Positions 52,758-64,000 of a DNA stretch of 64,000 nucleotides are shown piece after piece; within the stretch, counting starts at the first letter, position 1, and each line of letters starts with the position of its first letter. A program made the translations under genes and the position numbers. Source of the stretch: Cristatella mucedo (taxonomy: Eukaryota > Bryozoa > Phylactolaemata > Cristatellidae); assembly GCA_009760855.2 (NCBI GenBank), contig WPIO01000044.1, positions 1,590,001 to 1,654,000 on the forward strand, written 5' to 3'. The notes under the pieces were generated by a model. That model did no database searches and was not told the origin of the DNA. It saw nothing but the letters and a program-made list of their open reading frames with translations.

Positions 52758-53207
52758 TCTCGAAACATTTTTAGGGGTATGGAAACAATAAGACGTGCGG
52801 GTATTGTTTGCTGCGAACAAACATAATCTCTCGCATTAGATCATGCTTTAGCTAGCTGTCGATGAACGCCAAGCACAGTTCAAAGACACAAACAGAGGGC
52901 TGAGCTTACTCTATCAAATCATGACAGCGTAAGCAAAAGGTAGGTTCCAACACTATATAATGCTCACGGTGACGTTTGTGACAAACTCTTGTGGGCTTGC
53001 TTGTCCAGAGAGCACGCTGCCATTCAACCAGCGCTCTTTTAGCACAGTGACCCATCTCAGGTTCCTTATTATGTATGATGTACAAGAGACTAGAGCATGA
53101 ACAATGTCGCCGGGATAGCACGGTGATTTCAGGTAGTCCTAAAAAGTCCGTGCGAAAGGGCCACCGCTTGTACTAGCGGTACGGTCTGTAATAGGCAAAT
53201 GCAACCG

Positions 53208-53868
53208 TAATAATAATAATAACAATAATAATAATACACTTGATAAAGCGCCCCCAGAGAACTTAATCTCTTTCTAGGCGCTTTACATTTGCTGCAAAGG
53301 TAAATGCAATTGAGTGGTAAGTAAAATCATTCATGAAAAACAAACACAATGAATAATATGGCTAGGCGTGACAAGCACAGGGTCGGCATGCAAATGTGGA
53401 TAGTAGCAGCATCCACAGTGTCAGCACGCATAAGCACATGAAGGACGAATCACAGGGACCCACTATATGCAGTCCTAAATAGGTGTGTTTTTAAGTTCCT
53501 TTTAAATGTGGTCAGGTCAGGGGATGTTCTGACGCAGGTCGGGAGGAAGTTCCAGGCTTTGGGAGCATACAAACGAAATGCACGGTCTCCAAAGGATTTG
53601 AGGTTTGTATGAGGTATTTCTAGACTGTTGGATTCCGAAAAGCGGGTAGTACAATGCTTGGCCTGATGGGGGAGTATGTCGGAGAGATAGGCTGGAGCCA
53701 TAGAATGAAGGGACCTAAAAGTGAGCGACAAATCCTTGAAGTCAATCCGTTGCTTGACTGATAGCCAGTGCAGGTCGGCGAGAAGTGGAGTAATGTGCAC
53801 CTGCGACGCTCACGACAGACAAGCCTAGCTGCAGAGTTTTGCACCAGCTGCAATCGCCTGATCGTAGA
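53208..53868 (-). mobile_element. LINE-A fragment
   Basis: Minus orientation: (TAA)n, hairpin, 3' UTR, then the ORF2 C-terminal region (open 53800-53450, PLLADLHWLSVKQRIDF) up to the RLQLVQNSAARLVC segment. Confidence 0.9.
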
Positions 53869-54002
53869 TCGGTAAGGTATATTGCTATGCGTTCTGTGCA
53901 TCCCATTTTAAAAGTTAGAAAGCAACTTATGTTTCAACCATTCGGTACCCCTTAAATTAGTACAAAAACGCGAAATCGGATTAATTTGTGTTAAAATAAT
54001 TT

Positions 54003-54240
54003 TACAGTAATAATACGTTTGTATAGCGCCTGAGACAACTGGGTCTCTTTCTAGGCACTTTACAGTTGCTGCAAAAGAAGCATGGTTGAATGATGATTGG
54101 CAGGACGGTCTTTGACAGCATGCATAACATGGTTAGCCGCGACATGCACAGGGTCAACATGCAAATACAGTTAGTGGCAGAGCATGCACAGTGTCCGCCC
54201 GCACAAGCTTTCAAAGGACGAATCACACGGACCCACACTT
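54003..54240 (-). mobile_element. LINE-A 3' UTR fragment, diverged
   Basis: Hairpin region (ATAGCGCCTGAGACAACTGG) and the AGCATGC-rich 3' UTR in minus orientation. Confidence 0.7.
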
Positions 54241-54779
54241 TGGCTGGCACTCAATAGCCAAAGCAAATAATAGAGACTTGTCTACTTTAATTACTTAGAC
54301 ATTTTATACGAAGGCAAGGGCTCACTAATTACTGCTATTATCAGCTACTGGTGCAATAAATAACCCACTCCTCTTTTATTGAGCGAAAATTGACCGTAAA
54401 TTAAAGCTTAAATATTTAAGTGAAAATTAAAATATACCATCGTTAAATTATAGTCATCAAATTTTAACCTATTGTGCATGCACGGTCTAATGCCAGTGGG
54501 ATGAACATAGGTGAGTCACTAAAACCAACTAATCCACCGTAAATCCACAAGAAGCCGGTTTAGCGAAGCACAGGTTTTCACTTATATTCCTTTAAATTAC
54601 TGTTTAAGAGCTCTTGGTCAATCGATTGACTGCACGTTCTCGTGCAGTGCACCAAATCAAGTGAAATGGCTAATGCCTCATTTTATTGTAGTCAAGTGTG
54701 CGGAAATTGTGTGTTAAAACTTCTATTTTAAATTGAACATCACTGTGCACTACTCTGAGTAGAGTGTAATCACAGAATT

Positions 54780-55830
54780 TCATGACGCATGGGCATTCTT
54801 ATGCATTGCACTGCACGACTGTCGACTGGAGTGACCCGACGTATACTGCGGTTCACTGGAATCCGCCGACAACGTACTAGAATTTTTTTTGCGAAGCTTT
54901 GCTTTTGATCCCATATTAATGCGCCCTGTGCTTAGTGTGCCCGCACATCTATGCATGGCCAATGGATTCCAATTGACTTAAATTGCCTGGACAAAAATTA
55001 TTAAATTCGTTTACAGTACACAAAATAAAGTCACACCGTTGCGAACAGACGTTCGCAGACGAGGTATTGCAATCGGTGGCGATCACCTGGCTCAATACCT
55101 AAATATATGCTAGTCAACTGTATAAATAATTCAGACATCGTATGCTAGAGGCTTTAATTGTAGTTGCATACTGCTGCACCCTCAGTGTACATTGTACCCG
55201 CACGATTAAGAATGCCGGTCGTGCTCGAGCGTTGTAATGCACTGCAGTGCAATTGACTTCGATGGCCAGGGCCGATAGCATAATCACCTAAGGTTCACTG
55301 CTCCGATTTTGAATCGCTATTGCAGTGCATTTTGTCTACGGTGCTCTTGCACACTTTTAAACCTTTGGGAATGCACGATCTCGTACAATGCCCTGTTGTC
55401 GGCTGCAATGGACCGGCCAATGTCGCAATCCACTAGAATCTGACGCCAGTCCATTAGAATCTGACGCGGTACAAAATTTGCTGCGTAAAATTTGCAATTT
55501 TTATTGCAGATAATTTGTAAATTTATTTGTGAATCCCCGAACAATTTTAAGCCATTTCATGCATTCTTTTTGGGTGATGCATAGTAATTGACGTCAGTGA
55601 CCAGGGTCGATACGACAAAGTTCGGTACAAACTGAATCTCACTGAAAATTGAAGGTTCAGAGCTCCTGTTCGGATTTGCTGGAGTGCACTCTAAAGCGCA
55701 CCCAGTAAATCTCGAGCTACTGTGATTGCTTTTTTTGGGCCAGGCGCAGCTAGCGGCTACAAAGCGGCCAAGGAAACTACCACAATCTGCCACCATAAGA
55801 CTAGAAATCGAATGCACAATTTTTCAATTT
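54780..55830 (-). repeat. Degenerate satellite, minus orientation
   Basis: GCATTGCACTGCACGACTGT, ACTGCGGTTCACTGGAATCC, AATGCACTGCAGTGCAATTG and CGCAATCCACTAGAATC blocks match the reverse complement of the unit seen at 39200-43340. Confidence 0.5.
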
Positions 55831-55842
55831 AGATTGCATATT

Positions 55843-55880
55843 ACTTATGCGCTTTATCAAGTGCATTATTATTAATAGTG
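55843..55880 (+). mobile_element. LINE-A tail scrap
   Basis: TATGCGCTTTATCAAGTGCA followed by TTATTATTAATAG. Confidence 0.5.
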
Positions 55881-56375
55881 CATTGTAACGATTATGTCGT
55901 CAGTACGGCACAAAATAACTGCAGTGGTACTCAGGACGCCGGGGTAAAGCAAGAGAGCAAGTCATTAGCAATATCTCACGATCCTCAAGTCTGCACAATA
56001 AGTCGCCGCCCTACGCATTCCCGCGGATGTAATTCGGCCAGCAAAGCAACGTGCAAGTGCAGCTAGCAAGCTTAGCTGATTATTATTTTATTATTATTAT
56101 TATTATTAGCCGATAGCCGGGGCGAGGCTTGACCGCGGGCTTCAGACAGATATGTCTCATCAGTATTTCACCTACGTTTAATGTTGCTGCTTTGTATGTA
56201 CACGAGGCCGCTGTTCGAGTCACATCCCGGCGCGTTCGGCTGAGCATTATTCGCCGACCAGCCGACCGCCTGTGCTTCACAATGAAATTTAATTTCCAAA
56301 GAAATAAGCTATTTAAAGCAAGATAGCCACCGATGCTGGCTCGGCGACTTGGCGTTGATTCTGCACGTCAGTCGG

Positions 56376-57203
56376 TCACATTCGCAGCTGCCTCCGGTGT
56401 TCCGCCGCCCAATAAGAATCAATCCAATCATCTTTCGATTGTGGACGCCGCTGTCGACTTTGACCACGGCGGTTTTGGCCTGCCGTCGGGGTGAATGACT
56501 GAGCGCGGTCGTTAGGGGAACCGTACGCCGGCCGAACCGCCAGTGACCGACAAATATCCCTTAAGTCCTCGCTGAACTTCTTTCTCAAATGGTCCCGCGT
56601 GCTGCCGGCCATTGCCAGCGCTTGACCCAAGGATTTGTACCAGTTGACCTCTTTTTCCAGCTCCTCCACGTTCAGCTGCTTGACAGCGTTCAGGAGCTCG
56701 CGCTCGAATAATTCCTTTTTCCTGTGCAGGCACAAGCGTGATGCGCGCAAAAGTTCCATAGCCCCATCGTCCAGAATTCTCCGCCAAACTTTCTCGAAAT
56801 CGGGCGTCGAGTGTATGGTGTCGACGTTCAGCCGTATCCTCATTCCGCGCCCACAAATCTTGGCCGCGGCGTACCAGCAGTTGCACTCAATCCATATCTC
56901 GATTTTCGCCAGCTCGGTGGCGCAAAATTCAGCCTTTGAATGCCACCGATGCGCCTCCGGCTCGAGTGTGGCGGCGTAAGCTTTCGATCCCCCCGCGTTA
57001 CTCGCTATCGAGCTCGCCGCTCCAGCAGCCTTTCGCCGAGCGTGCTCCTGGGCGCTGGCGCCCGGCGTCGGAGCGCTCGGAGCGGCGGCGCCGACGACGC
57101 CGCTAGCACGCTGCTGCTGAGCACCGCGTCCTGCTGGCTCCGTCCCGTGCATGGTTTGTAATAAATAGGAGCTGCACTGCTTTGCTAGAGAGATTCTTTC
57201 CAC
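56376..57203 (-). CDS. Unknown protein, family X copy 2
   Basis: A 275-codon GC-rich frame, ATG 57203, no introns. An Ala/Gly/Ser-rich N-terminus (about 1-85) precedes a helical core (ELLRASRLCLHRKKELFERE, NVEELEKEVNWYKSLGQALA) and a basic, Gln/Arg-rich C-terminus (GQNRRGQSRQRRPQSKDDW) suggesting nucleic-acid binding. The core segment CATELAKIEIWI to GRGMRIRLNV matches copy 1 at 47669-48286. Surrounding sequence (57000-57700) is CpG-rich, possibly a promoter island. Host gene or repeat ORF cannot be decided. Confidence 0.5.
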   Translation of the reverse strand: MERISLAKQCSSYLLQTMHGTEPAGRGAQQQRASGVVGAAAPSAPTPGASAQEHARRKAAGAASSIASNAGGSKAYAATLEPEAHRWHSKAEFCATELAKIEIWIECNCWYAAAKICGRGMRIRLNVDTIHSTPDFEKVWRRILDDGAMELLRASRLCLHRKKELFERELLNAVKQLNVEELEKEVNWYKSLGQALAMAGSTRDHLRKKFSEDLRDICRSLAVRPAYGSPNDRAQSFTPTAGQNRRGQSRQRRPQSKDDWIDSYWAAEHRRQLRM

Positions 57204-57930
57204 GAGACCGCTCTGAGCGCGCCGTTCACTCCCGTGGCCTTTTAAGAAAACTCGGCGCGCAATGCATTTCGGGAGCGCGCGCTCAAACGCTTGAACAATG
57301 GCCGGCGTGGCTGGCGCGTGGCATTGTGGACGTCAGAGCCGCGCCAGCGACTTCTCCGCCCGGCGGCGCGGCGACGGCGGCAACGGAAGCGGTGTCGTCC
57401 TGTCGTTTTGACGCTACTCATCTCCTCAGCGCAGCGGAGCGCCCGAGCACACATGGCGCACTGTACGAGCTGCTCGCCGCTGGAGAGCGTGGCCTGCAAA
57501 GTCACTGAGGGCATGACAGTCAATCGCACTGCAGGTTACAACGAAGCGGCAAAAAAAGCGAACTGCTCGCCGGCCTTTTGCCTTTCCCCGCGACGCCCTT
57601 CCGTTCAGGTAAGCTCGACGCCTTGACGTGCAGCAAAAGTAGTAACACCGATCAGCCGGTAATTCCAGCGTGCCATCTTCGTCCGCATCCGGTCTTGTAG
57701 CTGAGCGAGTGACCTGAGTGTGCGACCATAGCAGCTCGGCGGCCGAGTGTGTGGCTAAGGAAGCAGCGCCGGCCGGCGAGCCGCCTTCCTCGCACCTTTG
57801 CAGCCGGGCACAAAATTAAGATCATTTCTTGTAAGCCGGCAGGAACTGCTTTGTCGCCCTTCTAAAAAAATTGCATTACACATTTTCAGAGAACCGGAAG
57901 CTCCGCACGGAGCACACAGTCTCACTTTCA
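57204..57930. other. CpG-rich interval upstream of the 57203 start
   Basis: High GC with many CGs over 57000-57780. No TATA-like element or recognised gene; may be a promoter region for the divergent side. Confidence 0.35.
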
Positions 57931-58075
57931 GAATACAACTTACCTGGGTATTAATGCGACTTTGCATGCTGACGCTGTGGATGTTATCACCAACCTATTG
58001 ACATGTTTTCTTCATATGACTGTTTTAAGTGCTTACAAAGAGATTAGATTCTCTTTAGATGCCATACAAATCCCC
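57931..58075 (+). mobile_element. LINE/SINE 3' end, degenerate
   Basis: GCATGCTGACGCTGTGGATG followed by AAGTGCTTACAAAGAGATTA and ATTCTCTTTAGATGCC, a decayed copy of the shared 3' hairpin. Confidence 0.5.
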
Positions 58076-58594
58076 CAGTTTCAAATGTATCCATAATTTT
58101 AACAACTACGTTACTACCGATCGAAAAGAAGTGCAATTCATTTTGCGTTACGACACGCTCCTTCAGCCACCGTAGCGTAGCCGAAACCGTGGTAACTCTC
58201 TTGATGTGCAGGTTCGTAATGAATACAGCCTCGCTGTCTGTGAAGTTTAAATCTCATGGAAGCCTAGAAATATGCGGACATCCAGCAATTTTTAAATATA
58301 TTTATTAAAACAAAGTGAAGATGCTTTCTTTCATTAAAATGGTAAGTCGTAGGAAAATACAAAGCATTAAATCCACCCACAGCCAACTATTTAGCATTCG
58401 TAATGGTTCCGTATATGACATAATGCATAGCTAGCACTCACTTTACCAAAACAGGACTCGTCGAGTACAAACCATGGTTTTAGGCTGTCAGTGCGATTCT
58501 TAGTTCAGGCACCATGATCAGCAAAAATTCACATCGTTAAAGCACCTTCACCGGAATCGTAGCAATAGTACAAATCATCAAATCAGCGGTCTGT

Positions 58595-58595
<1 letters not shown>
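58076..58595. other. No gene seen
   Basis: No supported feature. Confidence 0.4.
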
Positions 58596-58633
<38 letters not shown>

Positions 58634-58977
58634 CACTTGATAAAGCGCCCCAGAGAACATAATCTCTTTCTAGGCGCTTCACATTTGCTACAAAGAGAAA
58701 TTCAATTGAATGGCAAGTAAAATAATGCTTGAAAAACAAACAAAATGAATAATATGGTTAGAGGTGACATGCACAGGGTCAGCATGCAAATGTGGTTAGT
58801 GGCAGCATGCACAGTTTCAGCACGCATAAGCACATTAAGGACGAATCACAGGGACCCACTAAATGCTGTCCTAAATAGGTGTGTTTTTGAGTTCCTTTTA
58901 AATGTGGTCAGGTCAGGGGATGTTCTGACGCAAGTCGGGAGGGAGTTCCAGGCTTTGTGAGCATACGAATTAAAGCA
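58596..58977 (-). mobile_element. LINE-A fragment, 3' end
   Basis: (TAA)n, hairpin, 3' UTR and the last codons of ORF2 in minus orientation, well preserved. Confidence 0.9.
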
Positions 58978-59794
58978 ATATCTATAAAGTTACAACAGTC
59001 GCAGACTGCGTGGTGGCAATAGCCGGCACAGTAACCACTGGCCCAAATGAACTGGATCTTCATCCTTTAATACTCCCTACAAGATTATTAACACCCAAAG
59101 GTTAGTGGCATGCTTGATGTAAGCTTGCGAAAGCAAGAATCTCGCTTATTTGTCAGCATGCTAAAGAAAACATGAAAACACTCATAGCTACCAGTTAGTT
59201 ACCTCTGGCTCGTTGAATGAACTGCATCTTGTGCAGTTACACAGGAAAATTACTCTGGACCAAGAATAGACAAGTTTACCCGAACAAAGAAAAAGCTGAC
59301 CGGAACAGAGGAGCCACAGCTGAGACTTAAAAGATTCAACGTCATTGTTGGTTGCGACCGTTGCCGGAATCTACGGATAGACTCACCGTGCATACTAGCT
59401 CGATCGTCAAACTTTAATCAGCAAAAGATTTTAGTTTACTGCGAGGGCTTCCGAGATGACTAGATACTAATAGGCGGGTGGTGCAAGGACACACTAGAAA
59501 AATTTGGTCAGAAATCTAGGCTGGCACAAAGTTGTTTATAGGCCAGACTAGGGATGCTGAAATCGGTTCAATACTTGATGGAAAGCGAGAGAGAATCAGC
59601 CAGAAAAGTTTTGTGTGGCAGTTACGTTCGGTTCACGACAGATCAGTAAAGCTGCAGAGTAATTTTTTCGGACTATAAACGGTAAAGCTAGAAAATGGGG
59701 CTGCATAAGGGAATTGCAATAATCCCAGACGGGCCATCACAAAGGCACGATCTAGTTCATTTGCCGTACACGTACCTAAAAATAAAGTTTAGCT
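58978..59794. other. No gene seen
   Basis: No supported feature. Confidence 0.4.
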
Positions 59795-59965
59795 GATTTA
59801 ATAACTTTATTAATATAGCGAGAGAAGAGACTTGCCAGATATTACCACTCATTTGAAGTGGCCAATGGTAGAGGATCACCCAGTGCCAGATTCTAACACC
59901 ACGACCTGGGTCTTGAAAAAGGAACACCTCTTTTCTTTAGGCTCAGACCCAGGGGAGCAGGCCCT
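59795..59965 (-). mobile_element. tRNA-derived SINE, family 2, diverged
   Basis: Contains AGCTGATTTAATAAC, GAAGTGGCCAATGGTAGAGGATC and CACGACCTGGGTC, matching family 2 in minus orientation. Confidence 0.6.
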
Positions 59966-60298
59966 GATTTTAGCATGCTACCATACCCTAAAGAAAGTCG
60001 ACTTGACAGTGGACGAACTGTGCATATTTATTGACAAGTTATTTAAGACTAGTTTGATATTCTTTGGGCTTCGAACGTGACATTTGTTGTGCTAAGGGTA
60101 GCTTGCAACTGTTGCTGTACAAGCGTAGCCCTCAGTGGCTGTCGAATAAACTGCTGTTTTAACGACATGAGACTTTACTTATAAAGGCAAAGACGCTCGT
60201 GATAGCCACGGTTCTCCTTAACCACTGGCCTGTCCGAATGCCTCGCTACTGCCCGAATAAACCTTATCGGTGCTTCTAGGCACCAGCTAATCCAGAAT

Positions 60299-60893
60299 TG
60301 ATAATAATAATAATAATACATTGCACAAATAATACATGCCCACAGAGAACATATTTTTTTCTAGGCACTCTGCGAATGCTGCAAAGAAATTATGACCGTA
60401 TGGTTAGTGGTAGCATGCACTGCGTCAGCATGCATAATATGTCTAGTGGTAATTTGCACAATGCAAGCACATATAAACACACAAAGGACAAATCATAAGG
60501 ACCCAGTAAATGCTGCGACGAACGCAAGTGCATTATTGGCCTTTTTAAATGTTGAGTCAAGAAATGTCACAACGTCAGCAGGGAGTGAGTTTCAGGCTTT
60601 GAGAGCATGCGAGCATGCGAGCTCAATACACGGTTGCCGAAAGATTTGAGGTTTGTACGAGGTATGGGTGAACGATTAGATTCTGAAAAGCGATTGGTAC
60701 GATGACTGAACTAGTGGGGGAGTAGATCTGATAGGTAAGCTTTAGGCAAATAATGAAGGGAACTAAAGTGAGTGACAAAGCCTTGAATTTGAAGCTTTGC
60801 TTGATGGGGGAACATGTGCAGGTTGGTGATAAGTGGTGTAATGCAGCAACTGCGCGGCTCACGACAGACAGCCCTAGCTGCTGGGTTTGCACC
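60299..60893 (-). mobile_element. LINE-A-related fragment, diverged
   Basis: (TAA)n, a decayed hairpin (TTTTTTTCTAGGCACTCTGC), 3' UTR and antisense ORF2 C-terminus to GCTGGGTTTGCACCAAC. Much more diverged than the copies in the Polinton. Confidence 0.75.
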
Positions 60894-61060
60894 AACTTGG
60901 TCTTAGCCTAGAGGTAAGGTGCTAGCTCTTCACCAATCGTCGTGGGATTGAGTCCAGCAGGTGCCGATCCTTTATTGCTTTTTGCAAGATGTGGTGATAG
61001 CCGCTAAGTCTCTGTGGTGGTATCTAAATAAGGCTGTCGTATCAGCTAACCTTTATAAGC
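60894..61060 (+). mobile_element. tRNA-derived SINE, family 2, plus orientation
   Basis: TGGTCTTAGCCTAGAGGTAA (A-box region), CGTGGGATTGAGTCC (B-box region), GATCCTTTATTGC body, TATCAGCTAAC end. It directly adjoins the LINE fragment. Confidence 0.7.
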
Positions 61061-61338
61061 AGCTAGTTGCACTGGCCGTTAGGCCTGTAAGCAGTGAATT
61101 ATAGAAGCAGAGACGGGAAATCACAAATGCATGGACCAACTTGAATACTTCAGAAGGCCTGAGTTTGTGCACCTGCATGTAGCTGAAACTAGGCTGACTT
61201 GACTATGGAGCTGACGGTGGCGTCTAGTTAAAGTTCACTGTGGAATAGATCACTTAGATTGTGTTCAGATTCAACTGGAGATACTAGGGCCGAGCCAATT
61301 TTCAGCATTAGGTTGTCCAATTTCTGTATCACACATGG

Positions 61339-61560
61339 TTATCGCATACCTAGTAAGTTAGTTGTATCGTCCGTCAGTTCAAGAAAGTTTGATATCATCC
61401 GTGTGCATATATCAGCAATACATGCAGCAATAGAGTTGAGAGTTTGACGTGCTGGAAGGCTCGGACAAATTCGTGCATAGGTACAGCTGTGTGCCATCGT
61501 CGTACCTAAATGGTAGCCTAAGTGTAACACAAAACACAACGCAAAACGCAACCCCCAGGC
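61339..61560 (-). mobile_element. LINE reverse transcriptase scrap
   Basis: A minus-strand frame encodes LNSIAACIADICTRMISNFL and DDTTNLLGMR, matching the segment just after the catalytic box in LINE-A. Confidence 0.7.
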
Positions 61561-63179
61561 TGCCGGTGTTTAGCAGTACTTGTAGTTCATCTCGTCCTTT
61601 AGATAAGCATGTACGAATTGGGAAATGCGTCTTTCACTTGGCAAAAGGCCAACAATAAATCGTGCGTGAACTGCTGTCTGGAATTCTTGGCATTACACGG
61701 GTCGAACTCGGCCCAGCAGTCGTTCAGCAACTTCAGATACGCATTGCCCAACGACCGAATGCTACACACTTGCAAGGATAAGCAGCCATAGCGTGCACTA
61801 TTTGTGACAAAAGACTAGTATCGGATTCGCCTCAGCATGTTTTTAAAATTGTATCGTATAAGCGTTTAAGCTCCTCAATAGTAGATGAATAATAATTGCT
61901 CGAGAATAGCTGGAGACCGTTGGTGTTATCTCGCACTGGTTTCATCGCATTGGGAAACTACAATCTGTGGGTAGCAGTCTCTAAATGACATGTAATTGGC
62001 AGTCCGGTAAAAACAATGCTGAGATTATGGCACTTAGGAGGAACTGAAATTTGCTAATAATGGGAATGAATCTACTGTGCTTAAATTAAAATTTGTTCAA
62101 AAGAGGGTAGGTGACAATGTACCACATGTAGAGGCAGTATTTGCAGCTCCATCCGGTGAATTTGGGAGACTTTTGGATTAAAAAAACAGCAGCATTGTAT
62201 GATTTTGTGCATGAACATGTCAGATCTTAGGCGATTTACCATCGTGGGTTATTTTCACCCTAGCTATACGTTTTGGAAACAATACGATCATCCTTTAATT
62301 TCCCAGTGGTCAAGTTATGCCCCTAATGACTTAACACATTTATTGATATTTTTTAACTACCAATGAAACAATCGACATGCAAATTGGCACAAACAACAAG
62401 GGTAGCATGCAGCTATCTTTTCATGTGCCCATAGCTGTCATGATGACCTTCTGATAACCTGTATCAGTCAAGGTCACGTTGCTACCGTTTTTTATTAAAA
62501 ATAGAAATTGTTGGTCAAATCAAAATTCAACACCATGCACTGTAGAACTATTCAAATGCCCTCAAAATATTCGGGACACTTGGTTATAACGCTCACCGTC
62601 TCTAAAAAGAAAAGAAAAAAATGTAACATGGCTGCTTTCCTTGCATCTGCAAAAATCGCCTTTAAGAATTTTTGGGACATGTGCAGCTATACTTACAATA
62701 CCAACAGCTATAAAAACCTGGCGTTCGTTAGAACTGGTCAGGACCATCTTATTTTCCAAATTTCACGTCACTTTGTTGCAAATTGGTCATTCTGCAGAAT
62801 TTAGATTATATGGTACAAATTAAAAGTGTTCATGAAACAGAGTCAAAGTCACCTGCATGAACCTGAGCTGGCTGGCAGCACGCAACTCGATGTCTAAGGC
62901 CAATCTAAAATTACATAAGCGGCCAAAATTGTCAAATTATCTTTCTGGAGGAACTCCGAGTTTAGGCTGTCATGATTATTCTTTAAAATGAGGCTTGGTT
63001 ACCCCTTGCCAGGATTCATAATTGCAGTCTCGAGAACAAAAAACCGTAAGTTTTGGCAACTGAAAAGACAGCTGCTGACCAAGAGACGATTGACACCAAT
63101 AACGTGACCAATTCTGCATTGCTGCCGAGTACAGTGGTACCTCACCTCAGGTAGTTTGTACCTCAGGTTGTTTATACTC
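61561..63179. other. No gene seen
   Basis: Short unsupported frames only. Confidence 0.4.
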
Positions 63180-63320
63180 CTACCGGCGGGCCTTCTTCGG
63201 CGGGTCAGTGAAAACCTTCCTCAATCCTGCGTTCGCCCTATCAACAGCTCGGCTATCAAACCCACGAACCACAAGTTTAAAGCGCGGAATAGTACTCGTT
63301 GTGGTAGTAGCTAACCTGCC

Positions 63321-64000
63321 GTGCCTCAGCTGATTGTGAAACGTCGACCGGCCGCCGTTTCTAAGGTCCAATTCAAATTCGAAGAGCCTGCGTCTGCCGG
63401 GCCGGATGCACGCCGACGTGAATACAAGCCACTTCATCGGCGTCGCCCAGTTGTTGGACAGCCTATTAAATTGCGCCTAGTAAATGTCCGCTCGCTAAAA
63501 ACCAATTTCTTACTTATCCGCGATCAGGTGGTCCAGGAGAAGCTAGATGCCTGTTTGCTTACCGACACTTGGATGACGTCTTGTTCCAGTAGCTGTATAT
63601 CTGAGTCCACCCCACTCGGGTTCTCATTATTTCAGTCCATCCGATATGACAAGGTTAGAGGCAGGTTGCTATTGGTTGCGGTTCGTGAATCGTTTAGCTA
63701 TAAGATCTGAGTTTTTTTTCGCACGGGTCATCATTTAAATCAGCTGCAACCAGGTCATCTTCAAAGACAGTGCCTCTCATTGTTACAACATACCTACCTT
63801 ATTTTGGCTGTCTAAAGTTGTTTATAGAGGAGTTTTCAGAGTTCCTCGCTAAAATATTTGTGTGTGACAGGCCGTTACTGATTGCTGGAGACTTCAATAT
63901 TCACGTTGACAACCCCTGCAACTGTCAGGTCCGCTAACTTCTTGACTGTCTGGAGAATTTTGGTTTGGTCCAACACGTTAATCACACGCATATCGGCGGC
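63321..64000 (+). pseudogene. LINE ORF2 apurinic-like endonuclease, running off the window
   Basis: N-terminal part of a LINE ORF2. KLRLVNVRSLKTNFLLIRDQ and DACLLTDTWM (a TETW-type motif with Asp for Glu) are endonuclease signatures. After frame breaks, LLIAGDFNIHVDNP (near 63878) and FGLVQHVNHTHIGG (near 63962) continue the domain to the window edge. It is the only endonuclease region in the window, so this copy is longer at its 5' end than the others. Confidence 0.8.

Overview
This window is invertebrate metazoan genomic DNA. It is crowded with decayed non-LTR retrotransposons (LINEs), tRNA-derived SINEs, microsatellites and an old degenerate satellite, and no recognisable host gene with introns is visible. 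The phylum cannot be fixed from sequence alone.

The centrepiece is one AT-rich Maverick/Polinton-type virus-like element at 7766-32254 (24,489 bp). Its ends are unambiguous: a perfect 40-bp terminal inverted repeat (7766-7805 and 32215-32254) flanked on both sides by the same 6-bp direct repeat, CAGGTT (7760-7765 and 32255-32260), the target-site length expected for Polintons. Inside are an RVE-type integrase, protein-primed family B DNA polymerase, FtsK/HerA-type packaging ATPase, adenain-like cysteine protease, double-jelly-roll-like major capsid protein and two tandem related minor capsid genes. It also carries a phospholipase A2-like capsid gene, a truncated YqaJ-type exonuclease, an HNH-AP2 homing-endonuclease-like gene, a zinc-ribbon gene with peptide repeats, and about a dozen small unknown genes. 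Unusually, it has four genes built from bacteriophage tail-fibre-type repeats, one on the minus strand and three in a plus-strand series. Many genes begin directly behind a TATAGA element that almost touches the ATG, and several neighbours overlap. The capsid and ATPase frames are open; most others carry frameshifts or stops, many at homopolymers.

The element has been hit by at least three 5'-truncated copies of one LINE family (LINE-A): in the polymerase (29055-30566) and twice in a fibre gene (22716-23222, 23421-23788). The polymerase insertion is accompanied by a 152-bp inverted copy of the adjacent polymerase sequence, and a (CT)n tract lies in the polymerase frame.

The flanks (1-7759 and 32261-64000) hold fragments of at least three LINE families, two tRNA-SINE families (one sharing the LINE-A 3' hairpin), a degenerate satellite of roughly 165-175 bp, a diverged 0.97-kb inverted repeat at 50650-51615, and two related GC-rich open frames of unknown function (47669-48286 and 56376-57203). 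The window ends inside the endonuclease region of another LINE.
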